A stretch of 64,000 nucleotides of DNA from NCBI RefSeq assembly GCF_963675165.1, contig NC_087377.1, forward strand, positions 1,637,501 through 1,701,500. The letters run 5' to 3'. Source of the stretch: Halichondria panicea. Lineage: Eukaryota > Porifera > Demospongiae > Suberitida > Halichondriidae. Of this stretch, positions 1-11,634 are shown piece by piece. The notes under the pieces were generated by a model. That model ran no database searches. It saw nothing but the letters and a program-made list of their open reading frames with translations, and had not been told where the DNA came from. Position numbers and translations under genes: made by a program. Position 1 is the stretch's first letter, and each line of letters opens with the position of its first letter.

Positions 1-65
1 GGTGAAACCCCCTCCTCATCTGTTAGCTGATATCTGTACAATAATTATGAACAGTAATACGATCT

Positions 66-375
66 TGTTAAACACTAAACACGGGCAAACCCACTGCCAA
101 TCCTATGTAAAACCTACTGGTTTTACTAATTTGAAAAATTGCACTATTTTCATATTTCACCGCGTTTCGTCTGACTGACTATAAGTAAGTAAGTAACATT
201 CTTGGAAAGCATTTCCTCCTTGTACAGACATGTTCAGAAGATTCTAGATACAGACTCTAGTCGACTAGAACCCGGACCATGGGCGTTTTTCTCAGAATTG
301 CGTCCGCTTCCAAGAGGCAGATGACCTCTCAGGCTCCACTTTTCTTACCTACGCAATTCCGCCATCTTTAAATGA
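66..375 (-). repeat. Copy of a dispersed repeat also present twice near 43.2-45.0 kb
   Basis: Most of this stretch is the reverse complement of 43.20-43.45 kb and of 44.58-44.83 kb. It includes a TAAG/TTAC tetranucleotide run and the segment around a TCTAGTCGACTAGA palindrome. Bases 90-130 instead match the end of the right-hand unit (about 45.0 kb) in direct orientation, so a small rearrangement sits at about position 131. The reverse strand at 363-365 is an ATG in good context followed by a GTAAG splice donor, as in both right-hand copies. Confidence 0.75.
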
Positions 376-394
376 CTGCCACAGCAACGCACAT

Positions 395-899
395 GGCAAC
401 ATCGCCGCTCCACCATGGCCCAGAGCTACAGAAGAAACGAGATGGAGAAGAAGAGAGCATATGAACAGCGTGTAAGAGAAGTCGAACATGTTTTCTCTGC
501 TGCTGGAGGTATGGGTCCGGCTGCAGATATTGTCTACAAGAAACTAGCTTCAATGCTGGCAGAGAAACAGGACAAAACATACAGCACAACTCTGAATTGG
601 ATGAGATGTAGGCTAAATTTCTCCCTCATAAGATCAGAGATTATGTGCATCAGAGGCTCTAGGAAGTCATTCACCACCACCACACCATGGAAGGCCTTAG
701 ACACTGGCACTATTGACCTAGCAACTCAAGAAGGCCGGGTGCTATCGGTCTGAAACATGTGTTTTCACCCAGGAACTTTATAAAATTATGTCACATGTTT
801 TTGTTGTTTTTTCTTGGTTTGTTTTTTTGTTTTGTCTTTTGTCTTTTATCTTCTCACTTGCAATAAGTATTATAATTAAAAAAAAAAAAAAAAAAAAAC
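395..899 (+). mobile_element. 5'-truncated non-LTR retrotransposon insertion with poly(A) tail
   Basis: The two related copies at about 43.17 and 44.55 kb read straight from GCACATGGCAAC into TTATGAG (the first copy has one base difference). Here about 505 nt lie between those two points, ending in a run of about 20 A. The insert carries a reverse-transcriptase-like C-terminal reading frame and a T/G-rich 3' tail. This is the pattern of target-primed insertion of a 5'-truncated LINE-like element. A 3-nt AAC could be the target duplication, but the poly(A) makes it ambiguous. Confidence 0.75.
415..753 (+). pseudogene. C-terminal fragment of a retrotransposon reverse-transcriptase ORF
   Basis: This 112-residue frame contains a GGMG motif, then KKLASMLAEK and a WMRCRLNFSLIRS block ending in CIRGSR. 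From memory, this arrangement is the conserved tail that follows the reverse-transcriptase domain in many cnidarian and sponge retroelement polyproteins. The RT catalytic core is absent, as expected of a 5'-truncated insertion. The frame runs on about 30 residues past the conserved tail before its stop, followed by a T-rich stretch and poly(A). The first ATG is probably only an internal methionine of the parent protein. Confidence 0.65.
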
Positions 900-1236
900 T
901 TATGAGATGGGCGTGGCCGGCTGTGACATCGATCGGTACACAAACCTAGTCCTTTTCTCCAACTTCTCTCCATTCTCAACTCAGGTATCATGCTACTGGC
1001 TAGATCTACCATGATAGGCCTCCATGCTTTTGCACTTTGAAGTATACACTCTAGTATTTAACATGCATAGATAAATGAACACTGTAATAAGAATTATGTG
1101 TTCATATTTTCCAGTCTGCATGGCCTGTCTTCTCTTCTCTTCTTGAACTTCTCTTGCTTCTTGACATTCCTCTTAGGCATTTCACATTTCATTATTGAAG
1201 AGTATAAAAATACTGCTGTACTGAAAAAGAAAGGGA
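900..1236. repeat. Diverged inverted copy of 42.68-43.17 kb
   Basis: The segment continues the match to the right-hand units in reverse orientation, through GGCCTCCATGCTTTTGCACTT and a CT-rich stretch. On the minus strand that stretch would read as a lysine/arginine-rich peptide (IPKRNIKKQEK in the right-hand copy). No complete gene is apparent. Confidence 0.6.
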
Positions 1237-1727
1237 ATCAAACTAAAAAAAACATTTTCAATGTGAACGTTGCTAAGATTGCCAGGAAAAGAGAAGCGCG
1301 AAAAAGTGAAGAAACAAGAAATTCGGCGAGTGCATAACTCCAATCCGTTACAACGCCATGAACATGTACAGCCGAGTGGCCTACAAAAATACAAGTTGGG
1401 TACAAATGAACCACGAATAACTGAATTCACAATCATCCACCCACACATCCAACACTTGCATGTTTGCTCAACACTGTAAGGGAAAACATCACAAACATTA
1501 ATTATTTATATAGGTTGCAAAAATTCACTATAATTATATGATAAAAATTACTGAAGGATTGGCCAAGCACAAAACGAACAAAAAATTGAAACAGTATACA
1601 TGTGAATGAAGTTGTAACGGATTGGAGTTATGCACTCGCCGAATTTCTTGTTTCTTCGCTTTTTCGCGCTTTTCTTTTCCTGGCAATCCTAGCAACGTTC
1701 ACATTGCAAATGTTTTTTTAGTTTGAT
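1237..1727. mobile_element. Foldback element, copy 1
   Basis: Bases 1237-1354 and 1611-1727 are near-perfect inverted repeats of about 117 nt, around an internal stretch of about 255 nt. The outer ends read ATCAAACTAAAAAAAACATT and its mirror. The inner edges read ATAACTCCAATCCGTTACAA. Related copies lie at 42197-42671 and 43656-44101. Long terminal inverted repeats, a short non-coding centre and several dispersed copies fit a non-autonomous foldback or MITE-type DNA transposon. No transposase is visible. Confidence 0.8.
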
Positions 1728-2440
1728 AGTAATTAGCATGACATTGGGCACAGAATGACACTCATATAGAATTTGTTGTTTACATTTAATTTGTGTTACG
1801 TTATTATTATGGAAAGATCGTTGTTAAAAATTATACTGTTCACTGCAAAAAATTTTGTTTGAAACTACATTGCATAATCGTTTTAACACTATTCTTAAAC
1901 AGTTGAATCAACTTAATATTTAGTAAAATAAAAAGACAACGTTAAAATAATCAGTATATGTGGTTTTAACTTAAAATAATTATTGTAGAATCACACAATG
2001 TCTTTTATTTCTACAATAATTTACATAGAATCTATTATTGATATCTTAAATCAAACTAACAAACTCATTTTGATTAAATTATATTTGAAACTCTATCATG
2101 CAGCATGTTAGAATACAATATATAAATTTAGATTTAACAATAATAATAATAATATTTGTTCTAACACAGGCACACATATAATTATATACAATCAATATTT
2201 TTAACAATCCATTTATAATAGCATGAGTGATGTGAAATTATATACAATCATGAACATTGTAAGGAAATGTACAAGTTTGCATAGAACCATAGATATTAGA
2301 GGACCTAGAAACTAAAATGAAATTGTGGGCGTGGCTATGCTAAGTCCAAGATTGCGCATGCTCAGTAGATCTAGAGCTGTGAAACCATGTGCTCCAAGAA
2401 AAGAGAACACCCTTACCATATGCTGGACATTTGCTGCTAT
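1728..2440. other. AT-rich DNA, no gene seen
   Basis: The stretch is strongly AT-rich, with TAATAATAATAATA runs and ATTATAT motifs. I see no coding frame, RNA gene or repeat boundary. Confidence 0.6.
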
Positions 2441-2452
2441 AAATCTGACTGT

Positions 2453-2700
2453 GATGATACTTCTGTGAGAGGTGAGGGACAGACATGAAGTGTTCTCAAC
2501 AGTATAATTATAAGACTTTAATAGGTATGACTGTGACTACACCAAGTGGATGATGATACTTCTAGTTCTGTGAGAGGTGAGGGACAGACATGAAATGTTC
2601 TCAACAGTATAATTATAAGGCTTTAATAGGTATTTAATAGGTATGACTGTGACTACACCAAGTGGATGATGTGAGAGGTGAGGGACAAACATGAAGTGTC
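2453..2700. repeat. Tandem repeat, about 2.5 units of ~120 bp
   Basis: GTGAGAGGTGAGGGACA, a CAGTATAATTATAAG block and GACTACACCAAGTGGATGATG recur in order, the last unit being partial. The middle unit contains a local duplication of TTTAATAGGTA. Confidence 0.8.
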
Positions 2701-2781
2701 TAGTTTTCTGGTGAACACTGTCACTGTCCCTCTAAGGATATATTTTTTCCTACAGAAATTCCTTAAACTGGCAAGCTTGAC

Positions 2782-2934
2782 ATGCGAGAACAAACGAAAC
2801 AAACAGACGAATGGATAGAAGTGGCGTCATTGTTGGATATCCTCTCGGTGATTGATAATACACGGTAATAATTAATATCAATAACAATGATGTATTTACT
2901 ATTATATAGGTGGACTCTGCGTGGTCAAGAGTGA
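2782..2934 (+). CDS. Possible two-exon micro-ORF (35 residues), unrecognised
   Basis: An ATG at 2782 opens a charged frame (EWIEVASLLDILSVIDNTR) that ends at a GT donor at 2865. An AG acceptor at 2908-2909 joins in phase and adds about 8 codons before a stop. The peptide has codon-like composition, but I recognise no family. It could be a decayed exon pair of a larger gene. Confidence 0.15.
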
Positions 2935-3220
2935 TCAGTCTGCTATACTTGTGAGTCCAGTATGTTACACCAAGAAGAACTATTCCTTGGGCTAATTAAT
3001 TTAAAACTGTCCTTCTAATTTAACATTGTATACCATTGTCTCACTCAGTTGTCACGAACGTTTCCTATCACTATTTTTGTATTAACATATTATTTATTGA
3101 ATTGAATAATAATTGTTATACCGATTCATTTGTAAATCGTTGTTTTAGGAATTTATTTAGCTATAATGAGTCTTATTTATTATAATAAGTATTTTCTTAA
3201 TGGTTGTTTTAATGTATGGC

Positions 3221-3478
3221 TTAAGTAGATTTGACAATAAAACACAATAGTTTTAACCTAGCAATAATAATATTAAAACTATATACTGTTGGAAAGGTCG
3301 TTAATTTCCTTAAACATTCCTCAACTAAAATTCGTTCTTGACACAAACTTTCTTCAAGGTGAAGATCATTCAGTACAGCCTCAAACTCATCTGGATGAAG
3401 ATCGTTAGGTAAACAAATGCTAAACATTGATTTCAAGCGCATGCGCATCATTATATATGCCATGCTGAGTTGTGACAC
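3221..3478 (-). CDS. Unrecognised ORF or exon, 85 residues
   Basis: The first two thirds read as plausible soluble protein (LHPDEFEAVLNDLHLEESL). The C-terminal part turns hydrophobic and AT-driven, as if the frame reads into an intron or untranslated DNA. There is no related copy elsewhere in the window and no domain I recognise. Confidence 0.25.
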   Translation of the reverse strand: MSQLSMAYIMMRMRLKSMFSICLPNDLHPDEFEAVLNDLHLEESLCQERILVEECLRKLTTFPTVYSFNIIIARLKLLCFIVKST

Positions 3479-3779
3479 CTTACCACTGCACTTGAAACCA
3501 ACCTGACAAGTACAGGATCAAACTTCTCTAGGAATTGAAACGGAGATATTGTGTGTATGTGCTTCTGTCCATTTCCTTATATCTCCCTTAATTTGTGTAT
3601 CCCAATAATGGCTACACTTTCTAATCTTCCTCTACACATATACACGTCATTATTGCTCGTTACCTACATTCATCATTATACCCATGTACAATGTCTTATT
3701 TCATAATTATTATCAATTCGTTGTTGCAAATAAAATAATTATAAACTATTTGTATAAAGAAACTTTCCCTTTTCTGTAA

Positions 3780-3848
3780 CACTCTAATACTTTTGAGCGA
3801 AAGCATAAGGTATTAGCAAGCGCATGCTTGAAACACTCGTTATATATA
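3780..3848. repeat. Dispersed short repeat (GAGCGAAAGCA ... AACACTCGTT), copy 1
   Basis: The segment CTAATACTTTTGAGCGAAAG, followed by ATTAGCAAGCGCATGCTTG and AACACTCGTT, recurs at 30985-31048 and in diverged form at 60040-60118. It is AT-flanked and contains purine-rich and CGCATGC motifs. It may be the end of a dispersed element. Confidence 0.6.
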
Positions 3849-4689
3849 GATTTCAGATGTGTATTCAAAAAAGAAATTACTTTTGGATAATTACTCCATT
3901 CGGTCTGCACTTCATGCAATAATCAGGAGACGTCTGTTGACACGGCCAGAATGACTCGATGTACCATTGCCATATTCTGCAACCTTTGCTTTCATTGTCA
4001 CTTTATACTTAAGTCATGCCAAGCAACAAGCGAACATTACTAATTTTTAGTTGAGGAGAAAACAGCTAATGGCCTGGTTGGTGCCATTGCAACAACTTCT
4101 CAAAGTGAACAGATTGTTAGATTATAATTATATTTGCACACTGAATGTGAATAGAAAGAATTTGTACTTCATCGTGACCACACTGCGAAGAGTAACATCA
4201 AAACACTTCACTTCAATGCTGATTTCAGTTACAGGCATTGAAAGCTACACATAGATTACTTCACTAGAAACTGTATGACTGTATAAGGCACACATTCTGT
4301 TAGCTTATCTTTGCATTATGTAAATTATAAAATTAAATTGTTGCAGCGAGCGACCATAAAATTATTTAAAATACCATACAAGGGTATATAAGATGCCTCC
4401 GCCATGTGTGCCAACAATAATAATGAGCATATCTGTAACCAATAAATTGTGGTATATAATTATTAGTATTATGACTACACTAATAGTCTTACTTATTGCT
4501 TGGGCTACGCCTTGGGCTTGAGTGTATTAGCTGTATAATTATGTCCCTCATGCAGGAGTACTAACCTATACCTTAAATTTTGCTGGCATGAAATTTATGA
4601 GGAAGTGTTGAAGGAGAGAGATTGCACAATGCTGAGACGGTAAACCTTCTACATTATGCATCTATCCAACTATAACCCAGGTTCCTAAT

Positions 4690-5490
4690 GTGCTACCTTG
4701 TGTATATACGAACTACCAGCGCCAGGGAGCTGTAGTAAACATGACTGTGAGTGAGCTAAAGAGTGCAGAGACTAAGGATGAGTTTAAGGTGGTGTCAGTC
4801 TGGGAACACATGACGGCCACAACACATGGGGCAGCCAGAATAGAGTTATGCCAGAGAGGATTTACAAGCTTATCCTAGACCAATCACCGGGGGAGGAGAC
4901 AGATCTAGTGTTCAGAACTGCGGCTGCATGGGGGGAAGGTCACTCACCTCGGAGCTGAACATACCAAACTGGGAGACAACTTTGGGAAAAAGTTTGCTGT
5001 AAGTGTTAATTTAAGAGTTGAACTAACACTTGTTTTAATGAATACACAATGCACATCACTTGCATAGCCATAACTCTGCTCTCACTTGCAACAAACTCTG
5101 TCTATTGCTGCAGATAACACCCACCCTTAATAGCATGGCAATTGCCACGAAAGTGGGCAAAGAAGGTGGTACAGATGTCGAAGAACGGCAGGTGGCCAAG
5201 TTCATGACCCACTCCATAGATGTTGTTAACTATACCAACACCTGGCAACAACTGAGCAGGCTGTGCCTGTTTATTCTTCCCTAAACAAACAACGAATAGA
5301 ACAACCTCCCACAAAAAGAAGAAAGTATACAGATACCGAAGCTGAACTCATTAAAGACTATACTTCAAGCCAGAAGATCTGTCCAAAGCACCCAGCGCAG
5401 ACAGAGCCCGTGCTTTCCTCAAAGATCATCAAAAAGAAGGAGTGTTCACAGAAAGAAGTTTCCAGCAAATACAAGACAAAGTAAATTAAG
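4690..5490 (+). pseudogene. Broken tyrosine-recombinase-like (Crypton-type) gene
   Basis: Several frames read consecutively as one protein. A first block, RQGAVVNMTVSELK then VVSVWEHMTATTHGAARI, resembles the region after the first catalytic arginine of eukaryotic tyrosine recombinases. A later block, VEERQVAKFMTHS, resembles the C-terminal H-x-x-S/T box. Next come basic PPTKRRKYTD and a KDIQDKV-like tail. Stops and shifts separate the blocks: after 4878, near 5236, and again near 5370. The DNA at 5110-5280 also begins after an AG acceptor. The assignment to Crypton-like or domesticated recombinase rests on remembered motifs only; another transposon-derived family is possible. Confidence 0.45.
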
Positions 5491-5766
5491 ACAATACTAA
5501 GACAGATTAGGACTATAGTTAGCTTTTAGTGTGCATGTACATTGATTATCAAGTTAATGAGTTATTAATTGGTGACCCTCCTGGCTAGGCTAGAACTTTG
5601 TCAACAATAAGGCAGGAGACATTAGGTCACAGCCCATGGCTAGTATGCGCAGCCCTCCTGGCTAGGCTAGGACTTTGTTCTTTTTTACAACAATAAGACA
5701 GGAGACATTTGGTCACCATAGTAATTATGAACACTTACTTCCACAATATTTATCCTGAATATTTAT

Positions 5767-5872
5767 CTTTTGCTTCTGTCTCTGAAACGCGATCTCTTGC
5801 TTCTGTCCCTGTCTCTAGAATGGGATCTCTTGCTTCTGTCCCTGGAACGCGATCTCTTGCTTCTGTCCATTA
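5767..5872. repeat. Minisatellite, ~30-bp unit, 3-4 copies
   Basis: TCTCTTGCTTCTGTCCCTG recurs with GAACGCGA or AATGGGA spacers. In one frame it would encode SLASVPGTR repeats, but no supported gene surrounds it. Confidence 0.75.
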
Positions 5873-5879
5873 TGATGAA

Positions 5880-6560
5880 GTTCATTTGGTCCGGTTTGTT
5901 GACAGATGAAATGCAACAAAATGAATAATGTCTGTGTGGCTGTCGGCCTTATCTCAATTGCCGTTGCTATACACGCACACGTTGACCGTCATAGTAGGTG
6001 AATGTAATTTGTATTCCAAAAATAAGAGTCTGATCATATTGGCATGTAAGTACTCCACAAGGCGTTATTCGGAGAACACCCAGTTTCAGTGCTCATAACT
6101 CTCTAACATAAAGTTATAATTATACTAATAATTATTATACACACAATCATAATAATTATCATGATGCATTAAGTTTGCTGCATTCAGGCAGAATCACAGA
6201 GAGTGGGAAATTATCGACCATGCATGCATGAAAAATTCTGTCGTGCATCTGTCAAATATTATAGCACCATTTATACTGTGTCTCGTTATTGAGTATATAG
6301 AGCTTTATAAAATTTGCCATGTAACATAAAAATTTGCTACGTAACATCATTTTGCACATGCATGCACTTGTTGCATGTAAAAGTGGCATGGAAAGTCTCC
6401 ACTTGGCAGGAAAGTTACGTTGGGATCGGAGTCGGTTACCAACAAGAGGTTGCTAATATAACTAACTCATTTCAGAGGCCAGGTGGCGGTGTTTTAACGA
6501 TTATTTATGGACAAGCTTGACCATAATAGATAAAAAAGCCAGCCAAGCTGAGCGATAAAA
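5880..6560. other. Intergenic DNA, no gene seen
   Basis: AT-rich with CATGCATGCATG runs and long ATAATTAT stretches. No coding frame stands out. Confidence 0.5.
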
Positions 6561-6562
6561 AG

Positions 6563-6727
6563 AGAATAAACAACCAGGAGGGGGAGACGGACCAGGTGAA
6601 CGATACACCGGACACCAACCAGGAGGGGGAGACGGACCAGGTGAACGATACACCGGACATGCACCAACCAGGAGAGAGAGACGGACCAGGTGAACGATAC
6701 ACCAGACACCAACCAGGAGGTGAAATA
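6563..6727. repeat. Minisatellite, ~45-bp unit, about 3.5 copies, abutting the left arm
   Basis: CAACCAGGAGGGGGAGACGG followed by ACCAGGTGAACGATACACCG repeats with small length changes. One forward frame reads NQEGETDQVNDTPDT repeats of 15 residues. The array stops where homology to the right arm begins (about 6729) and has no counterpart at 51.97 kb, so it marks the outer palindrome breakpoint. Confidence 0.8.
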
Positions 6728-9191
6728 TACACCGGAGACCAACACTGTTGTGTATAAATTATGAAACAGTTAGTTGTCCACCATGCACGTTCCTTTGTGA
6801 GCTTGGACACAGGGAACTAGCTGACAACCTCGACAGAGCAAACCACCTTAGTTGTACCGACATACGATGGACCAGTAAACACAGTTTTAGGTGGCAGATT
6901 TGTAGCAAATAGTTTCAAGGTTGAATAGAAGTTAATTCAGAGTCAGATATTAGATGAAAAAGGGCTAGCACTCCAAGTTCCAAAGTGGCAGCATCCGTGA
7001 CACCAGGATCACCTTCAGATTACACATGCTACGAGATCAATAACAGATACTCAATAATATAATATTGAAAAAAGAGAAGAAAAAAATATTTTAAAATGCT
7101 TTTTGCAATAATTGTGATCAAGAGTACAATGGCATAGTTTACTCTAAACAGATATTGTGAATAACACAAGGAAAATTAGCGCGGTTTTAATTTAGCGTTA
7201 ATTACAAATCGCTTAGTAAAATAAATAGTAGTGTTTATAAAAGTAACAATTAAGGTACTGGCTCACACAGAACTGTTAGTAATAGCTATGCATGTTACAT
7301 TTTTGACATTCTTCAAACAGCGATCATGATCGACTCTCTTTGGCATGCAAATACATGAATTTTTGTATTGATAGCTTCATGTCACGTTGTAGATAACTGC
7401 AGGCGGTGCTGCGTGGGCAGTTGATGTGTTGATTCTCTCGCCTAATTTTCGTGTTGTTTATTATTTCAGAATAGCTACATCACTTTGCAGGTGATAATGG
7501 AGTGACAACACTGGGTAATGTCTTGACTTTTTTCACCGGGGCATTTCGTCTATCCCTCCTCTGGGATACAACCGAGCCTTTCCTTTGATGACAGTGCATA
7601 GTTCCCGACCTTCTCTACGTGTGCCTTGTCACTAGTGCTACCAACCTGCTTCACTAACTATGGCAATTTTAAAACCAAGATGTTGCAGAGTCTCCAAATG
7701 CACGGAGGTTTTAGAAACTATTGAATCGGAAAACATAAAGTAAAAATAAAGTGTGGGAAGTCATTGTGTGTAGTCCATTGTGTGTTTTGTCATTAGCAAG
7801 TCATTGTGTGTTGCACATGCAGTAATTGTTGTCCTCAATAAAAAATATTGTGGGAAGTCATCGTGTGTTGCAAAGTAAAAAGAAGAACGTCGGAAAACAC
7901 TATCTTATTCATCTCCACCGAGGTATCACTTCTGCTGCCCTCCACCCAGAAAGGACTCAAACACAAGAATCTCGTAAGTGTTACTGACTTATACTATACT
8001 TATGCAGCTAGCTAGCTATAATAGTTACGCTGGGCTGTAAATAACATCTATATATAGGACATACCAACGCCTCGGTACTTCCGCTTCTTTTCAAGAATGC
8101 TGAAGAACACTTACTACCATTTTGTGGGTAAGCCACTGATAGTAATGAAACTACTGGCATTGCTATTAGCATACCTCTAGGTAGCCTCGATCCTAGGCCG
8201 CACTTCTTTGAAGGTGAGCTCTAGCCAGCTAGCTAATATTGCAATCAGAGCTCCCGTAATCGTAAGAGGCGAAATTAAACTTAGCATGCAGTCTAAGTTA
8301 TTTATATCATGTGCATGCGGACGAAATTGTGTCGCTATGATGCAGCTTGTATTTTATTCCATACAGACGGAGTTCTCCTGGAATGAACGGGCTGATCTAA
8401 AGATCATCGAACTTATTCTGGACGGAAATTAAACATTATAATATCTGTCATGGAAGGCAAAATTCGTGAAACTTACTATGAACTTGCTTTATGTGTTTTG
8501 TATACAGGGTCTGACTTCAAAGAAGAAGACTGACCAATGAACAATTGAGAGAGCAGATATAACAGTCGTCTTATTACCAAATGTATTGCTCATCATAACG
8601 TGTTCATGTTATTCTTTATGTGAAAATATGTTCTATTAATAACAGGTGCAAACGATGAGACTGTTCCAAGATAATTAGAAGCTGCTGTAATAGAAAGAAG
8701 CGCATGTGAACAAGCACCTTAATTTTTCCGCAGGACATGCGGTACAAATATTCAAACCAGGAAAGGAGCACTAACTCACAAGATTGTGCCGTGGTGAGTG
8801 TCCTATAATTCATGACAAGAACTGGAACTACCGAGGTATACTGTTATGTCCTCCTCAATGTTACTTGCAACAGGGAGCCCAGGTAATCTTAAGTTCACAA
8901 CGAAAAGCTTATAGACTTGAAGAAGAAAAAAGTGTGTCACATATAGCGTTATTAGACGAAGAGGGGGACGCTGAGGTATACAACACTTGTACGTCATATA
9001 AGAGCATGCTACGATGTCATAGAAAAGAACAAAATTATAATAGAAAAAAATTAATAATTATAGGATAATAATGAATTCACTACCCATCTCAACAAGGTAT
9101 AAGTAGTCTTTTTGCTTCATCCACATGATCTGAGAGCTTGAAGAAATATTGAATGAAGTGAGCATGCATATACATACAATAATGTGAGCGT

Positions 9192-9392
9192 GTGATTGGT
9201 CCGTTTATATTTACTGCCCGCTGTGCTATATGCAAGCATGCAGCTCAACACATTTCTGACAGTACAATTATAAATTATCACTGTACTCGTGTCACAAAAG
9301 AGTTTGTACTTGGCCGCTCATTTCGACAACCTGGAAATGTTCACGGGGACTCACTCCTGCTGAACAAGTCAGTTTTTAAACAGCACAGATAG
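9192..9392 (+). CDS. Possible exon conserved in both arms, unrecognised
   Basis: The second half of this 66-residue frame (TRVTKEFVLGRSFRQPGNVH and GDSLLLNKSVFKQHR, then stop) is identical in the mirror copy at 49066-49278. The N-terminal part differs in composition between arms. I recognise no domain. It may be a terminal exon of the gene that includes the collagen-like cassettes downstream. Confidence 0.35.
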   Translation: MIGPFIFTARCAICKHAAQHISDSTIINYHCTRVTKEFVLGRSFRQPGNVHGDSLLLNKSVFKQHR

Positions 9393-9668
9393 CTGAGTGC
9401 TTGTCCCTGTGGCAGAGAACTATAATATGGCTCTGTCATGCATGACATCGTTATAATTATACGCTTCAGCTACAGGCAATCTCCTCTAGACAGTTTAAAA
9501 GAGTCGCGTCATGCACAGGGTGGAAGAATTTATGCAGGCAAGTAACTCGGAGGCTGCAACTTACAAAGCTCTTGTGAAGATTATCAAAATTATAATTATT
9601 GTACTACCTTCAAAGCTATACTCAAAGGTTCGAATTTCGATGGATACACTCTTGAGGATTGAGTAAAT

Positions 9669-9880
9669 ATGACATTGCTAGTGAAGTGTTCAACTCATGC
9701 AGGCAGCCTTCGCCCTAATCCACTCAACGTCAAGTTCCTGGCCTGGCAACTGCGGGACTTAAGTTTCTGTCGGTGGAATAGGAATCGAGTATTCCCTATT
9801 ATTCCTCCCATTGGTCCCATTCCTCTAGATGCAATAGGTCCACCAGGGGCACAGGGACAACAAGGCCCAAGCACTGTATA
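9669..9880 (+). CDS. Collagen-like exon cassette 1 (left arm)
   Basis: The frame reads [17 protein letters not shown], then a proline-rich stretch, then a short Gly-X-Y run (GPPGAQGQQGPS), stopping just before the conserved peptide YPEHKDDHF in another frame. Cassette 2 at 11.64-11.88 kb repeats the order with a longer Gly-X-Y run. The mirror copy is 48576-48779. An AG acceptor lies just before GSLR in both cassettes. Just upstream, the mirror DNA also encodes FKAMLKGSNFDGYTLEDL, suggesting another exon. The function is unknown. The frame break after the GXY run suggests decay in this copy. Confidence 0.4.
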
Positions 9881-9947
9881 ATATCCTGAACATAAAGACG
9901 ATCATTTCCTTCAATTCCTCTTGAGTGATGGAAGATATGAACATAAC

Positions 9948-10877
9948 CCTTTCCTTGCCATTCGTGAAATCTGGAACAGGAGCGTCTTTAGGTCGATCAA
10001 TTAGTGTGGATCCGGCCTCACCACGCCTCCATGTCATTCTATTAGTCTAGATCCGGCTAGCAATTCTAGCTGGGACTCCCAGTTCTAGCTCCTTTTGTTT
10101 AGCGTGTCAGAGACTGGGAGAAGATGATTGGCACTCCCTGGCTCCTTTGGATGTACAGCTGTCCAGATCCCTAGAACATACCCTCCATTCTGACGAGTTA
10201 TCAGTGCATAGGGTGCTTACTAGATTCTTGCCAGCCAGTACAGTTCAAGCTACACACAGCACCGCTCAACTATTCTCTACCCCATTATCTAGCTAAATCT
10301 GGTCCAACTAGACAGCAGACACAGCTAGTTAATTCAGTAAAGCCAGGGGTAGCCCTACTTCTACGGTTGTTCAGTACCCACGGTAACAATTCCTCTGGGC
10401 TGGGCTAACTAGTTGAGCCACGCCTCCCAATTCTCAAGGCTAGGTACATGTCTCTGTCTAGCTGCTTCTTCAGCTTCTTGCTCAGTTTTGTGGCTTAGAG
10501 AAAGGCCAGCTACTCAGGGGGAAGAGTCCAGATGAAAGTCTGGCAGCCAGGTGACGTCCAAACGGTCAGTTATTCTTTCCACCAACTTTTTAATCTAGTC
10601 TAGTCCTGCTTGCACTGCTACTACTACTGCTGCTACTCTTCCTAGCTAGTCAAAGGTTTCTTTTTTTTTTTTTTTTTTTTTATAACTACATATGCACAAA
10701 GAGACATCAAAGCTTACATCAAAGGACACAGATTTTTAGCCTACTTGACTGATAAGGCGGTTACCTAGACTACAGTTTGTTTGTCAGGGAGGAGCTCACA
10801 TACAACTTCATCTAATTCATCATAACGATTCCTTACCCATTGTTGTAATTTCTACAACAGATTGCCAAGGAAAGAGA
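9948..10877 (-). mobile_element. 0.93 kb non-autonomous DNA element, copy A (left-arm-only)
   Basis: Both ends carry an imperfect inverted repeat, CTTTCCTTG(C/G)CA. One subterminal end contains the small hairpin TGTTGTAGAAATTACAACA. The right arm (near 48.51 kb) and the tandem paralogue at 11.89 kb read through as uninterrupted GAACAT(AT)AAAC, so this is an insertion. Three further copies lie at 24838-25778, 32127-33000 and 34083-34756. No transposase frame is visible. An internal T-run near 10660 varies in length among copies. Confidence 0.85.
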
Positions 10878-11201
10878 TAAACTTTCACGTGTAGCGCATT
10901 ATTTGTTATGTAAGCTCAATAAAAATACAAATCAATATTCAGTTTTTAACTGCGCTTCAGTGTTTGCCAATCTCTACACTAACACGTTACAATGTACCTG
11001 CCAAAATTAGGACAGGAAATAGGAAGGAATTTTTGTTATGGTATTAATAGCTGTCACGATATCGTACGATATAATTGTTACTCTTGCTTGCTAATAAAGC
11101 AAATTTCACTAATCATATTTTTTTCTAAAGTGAAAAAACAAGACTAGTCATAATTAAGTTGTTTTGTAGCTGACATAATTATAATTTCTTCCTATACACA
11201 G

Positions 11202-11304
11202 ATGCCATTCTCTTACAAGGGAGAAAATGTCCCAGTCTGGAATAATAAGGATCATTGTGCTACAGAGGCCTCGCGATACATGAAGCATGTCCAGAACGAC
11301 CACC
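11202..11304 (+). CDS. Candidate left-arm-only exon, unrecognised
   Basis: A CACAG acceptor precedes an open frame MPFSYKGENVPVWNNKD followed by HCATEASRYMKHVQNDH. It ends at a GTAAGC donor in phase 1, and the composition is coding-like. The right arm has unrelated DNA at the equivalent position. The ATG is directly after the acceptor, so it need not be a true start. Neighbouring exons were not identified. Confidence 0.4.
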
Positions 11305-11634
11305 GTAAGCTAGCATCATGCTAATTGTATTAAAAAAGCCTAATAAATATAATGTAATTATACCGTATAGCGGGAAGTTTTTGTGTGCAAATATTTTTCG
11401 TTTTTCGAGGGCGAAACAGTTAATGCGAATATTAAAACTGTGATAAACTCCCACACATTGGCATTTCACATGCAAAGCTAATGGTGGATGTGGTTTCCTG
11501 CATGGCATTGCACAAAGTTTTCTGCTGAAGAAACTTGAGCCAAATAACAAAAATGTGCACCCATTTTCTCGCTATACAGTACTGTGCAAGGTATAATGCA
11601 CGTTCAAGGTTGCTTAATGCCCCATTATATTTCT

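Noticed and set aside
6494..6810. Minus-strand frames rich in VSFTWSVSPSW
   Set aside because: Antisense reading of the 45-bp minisatellite.
9620..9650. GGTTCGAAT resembling a tRNA T-loop
   Set aside because: No matching acceptor stem, anticodon arm or B-box spacing around it; it lies in a coding-like FKAMLKGSNFDG segment.
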